A stretch of 15,231 bases of DNA, from positions 1 to 15,231 of the forward strand of contig QMRV01000050.1 in assembly GCA_003649445.1 (NCBI GenBank), written 5' to 3'. The translations under genes and the position numbers were made by a program. Source of the DNA: Thermoprotei archaeon (GTDB lineage: Archaea > Thermoproteota > Thermoprotei > Thermofilales > B15-G2). Under the pieces are notes generated by a model, which saw only the letters and a list, made by a program, of their open reading frames with translations, was not told the origin of the DNA and did no database searches. Shown here one piece after another: positions 13,636-15,231 of this stretch (the first letter of the stretch is position 1; every line of letters begins with the position of its first letter).

Positions 13636-15231
13636 TTATTTGAGTTCTTGGAGCTCATAAAAATCTCTGCCGTCTCTCTTCTCTACGATGAGTCTGTATA
13701 TTTTTCCTCTAAAGAATAGTTTCTTGAATACTATTCTTGAGATGTTTTCTGGCAATAGAGGCTTTACTTCGAGTCCTTTCTCCGTTATTCTGATTCCGGC
13801 GAAGCCATAAATTATGTTCATTAAGTATCCTGCTGTACTTGTCAAGAAGACTATTCCTTTGTCGTGCATTAGGATCTCTCTTATTACTTCGAATGGCAGG
13901 AGGAAGAAAGGATCCCATTCTTTGAAAAGCTCTGAGGCTTCTTCGCGTTTGCCTAGTCTGCAGGCTACGACTACGTGTATTGAGGGACAAAAGCTGTGTC
14001 CTAGTTCCTTATCGGGCTTATCTATATAGTACTTGAAGTTGTTTTCGGCAACTTCTCTAGGCATAGGGTATTCTAGTGGAAAAATCATTTCGAGTACGTC
14101 TGGCTGCTTAATAGAGTGTCCGTCGTATCCATCGTACTCTAAAATGATTTTCTTTTCTTCATCGAAGGGAATATACATTTTTTCAGCTATTTCAATCCAT
14201 TTCTCGGGATATTTTATTCCCAGTCTTTCACACACTTTGATAGCAGTCTTAATGTTCCATTGCGCTATAGCATTTGTGAAAGCGCTATTGTCTACTACTG
14301 TTTTGCCCCATTTTTCGCAGACTGATTCATCAGGAGGCACTACTTTTAGTATTTCGTAGCAGTCTTTCTCAGCATTATATACAACTCTGCTGGCCCAGAA
14401 TTTCGCAGTCTCAATTATAATTGGTGCAGCGCACTTTCTGAAGTATTTTTCGTCTCCTGTAGCCAAGTAGTAAAGCCACTGTGCCCACGCGACGTCTCCA
14501 ACAATATGTATTTCGTCCGAGTAACCTCCTCTCGATACCTCTTTACCAGAGCTAGCTGTCTGCCAGCCGTACCACGCGCCATCGTATCCGTGTTTCCTAG
14601 CGTGTTCCTTAGCTGCCTCAAGTGTTCTACAGCGATACGCTACAATGCTTTTAGCTAGTTCAGGGTATAGTAGAATGAGCGCAGGGAACATGAAGAAGTC
14701 TGCGTCCCAGAATATGTGTCCTCCCCAGCCGTCGTTTGATAATCCCATAGGCGGTATGCTGTGGTCTTGTCCTTCACGAACGCTAGAAACTAAGTGATAT
14801 ACGCAGGCTCGTATTCTGCGCTGAATAATTGGGTCATCTACCTCTATATCTCTTTCCCATATTTTCTCCCATTCTTTGCAGTGATCATCGAACAACTTCT
14901 CGTAGCCTTTCGCCCCACATTCCTCTGCTTTCCTTAAAGCATTTTCAAGAGGCTTCTCTGAGTCAAGTGTTGTGTAAAAAACAGTATACTTGCGCACACA
15001 GTAGCTTTTATTCTCCTCGGCTTCAAAAACCAGCTTTAGTCGAGAAGATTTTTCCTCAACTACTTCTTTTACAGCAGATGGCTCAGGCTCGCAGATTACT
15101 TTAGATACTTCTGCAATTCTTATTTTAGATAGACTAGTTTCGACCTCTAGCCAAATAGTATTTTCTTCCGCTCCTCTTTCAATAACCCTTAGGTTTTCTA
15201 AACCAGAAGCATCTAGAAAAGTCTCTAGAAC
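13636..15231 (-). CDS. GH65-family glycoside hydrolase/phosphorylase, 5' end cut by window edge
   Basis: The frame is open from the window edge, giving 531 residues; the N-terminus is missing (family proteins are about 700-800 residues). GTG 14997 is internal, not a start. GH65 signatures: GHIFWDADFFMFP (window residues 171-183), GYDGAWYGWQTASSGKE (215-231) and PPDES...VDNSAFTNA (299-321), where Glu302 (codon 14326-14328) matches the catalytic acid of the PDEYH motif in maltose/kojibiose phosphorylases. The (alpha/alpha)6 barrel is followed by a beta domain (YGFAGIRITEKGLEVKPLLP). GH65 enzymes split alpha-glucosides with phosphate (phosphorylases) or water; phosphate-site residues cannot be judged here. 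No export signal can be assessed. A degraded copy of its 3' end lies at 12575-12795. Confidence 0.88.
   Translation of the reverse strand, partial: VLETFLDASGLENLRVIERGAEENTIWLEVETSLSKIRIAEVSKVICEPEPSAVKEVVEEKSSRLKLVFEAEENKSYCVRKYTVFYTTLDSEKPLENALRKAEECGAKGYEKLFDDHCKEWEKIWERDIEVDDPIIQRRIRACVYHLVSSVREGQDHSIPPMGLSNDGWGGHIFWDADFFMFPALILLYPELAKSIVAYRCRTLEAAKEHARKHGYDGAWYGWQTASSGKEVSRGGYSDEIHIVGDVAWAQWLYYLATGDEKYFRKCAAPIIIETAKFWASRVVYNAEKDCYEILKVVPPDESVCEKWGKTVVDNSAFTNAIAQWNIKTAIKVCERLGIKYPEKWIEIAEKMYIPFDEEKKIILEYDGYDGHSIKQPDVLEMIFPLEYPMPREVAENNFKYYIDKPDKELGHSFCPSIHVVVACRLGKREEASELFKEWDPFFLLPFEVIREILMHDKGIVFLTSTAGYLMNIIYGFAGIRITEKGLEVKPLLPENISRIVFKKLFFRGKIYRLIVEKRDGRDFYELQELK

Noticed and set aside
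13636..14997. GH65 gene as a complete 453-residue protein from GTG 14997
   Set aside because: The same frame continues to the window edge with coding-like sequence, so the gene is 5'-truncated by the window.
1..15231. tRNA, rRNA, CRISPR repeats, insertion sequences
   Set aside because: I looked for conserved RNA elements, regularly spaced repeats and transposase motifs and saw none; small RNAs cannot be ruled out by eye.

Overview
The window looks archaeal, most likely from a thermophilic, heterotrophic member of the Thermoproteota. It is AT-rich. Many start codons are GTG or TTG. Several genes have a TATA-like box 22-30 nt upstream of the start codon and no Shine-Dalgarno sequence, which is the leaderless archaeal pattern. 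The gene families fit too: archaeal-type NikR, VapBC, PadR, winged-helix regulators and a DhnA-type aldolase. The species cannot be named from the sequence alone. I saw no rRNA, tRNA, CRISPR array or insertion sequence.

Layout. 1-755 (-) is a DhnA/LsrF-type class I aldolase cut by the window edge, divergent from a creatininase-family amidohydrolase (839-1648, +). 1652-2743 is gene decay: a frameshifted unknown ORF, then a clearly recognisable SAM-methyltransferase pseudogene. Next are a PadR regulator (+) and a convergent small membrane protein (-). After about 300 bp of AT-rich spacer comes a deacetylase-like barrel protein (3853-5097, +), convergent with a minus-strand methyltransferase + EEP hydrolase pair (6732-5170). 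A calcineurin-like phosphoesterase (7653-6874) follows. Then comes a tight minus-strand three-gene operon: FG-GAP/VCBS propeller (11031-9709), alkaline-phosphatase-superfamily enzyme (9697-8642), HAD phosphatase (8655-7858). Divergent from it are a cupin and a winged-helix regulator that is split by an in-frame amber codon (11112-12059). NikR (12507-12091), a relic of a GH65 gene (about 12575-12795), a VapBC pair (13503-12836) and a large partial GH65 glycosidase/phosphorylase (15231-13636) complete the window, all on the minus strand.

How it may work together. None of the complete enzymes has an obvious signal peptide, so they look cytoplasmic. Four unrelated phosphoester-hydrolase folds (EEP, calcineurin-like, HAD, alkaline-phosphatase-like) lie together with a GH65 enzyme, a deacetylase-like protein, a cupin and an aldolase. 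I infer an intracellular route for breaking down or salvaging (phosphorylated) glycosides, with the propeller-AP-HAD operon as its least described core. The substrate is not known.

The most notable sequence oddities are three in-frame TAG codons (one regulator, two methyltransferase genes), a degraded copy of the GH65 3' end on the far side of the VapBC module, and a TTACAG palindrome plus tandem repeat around the promoter of the interrupted regulator.
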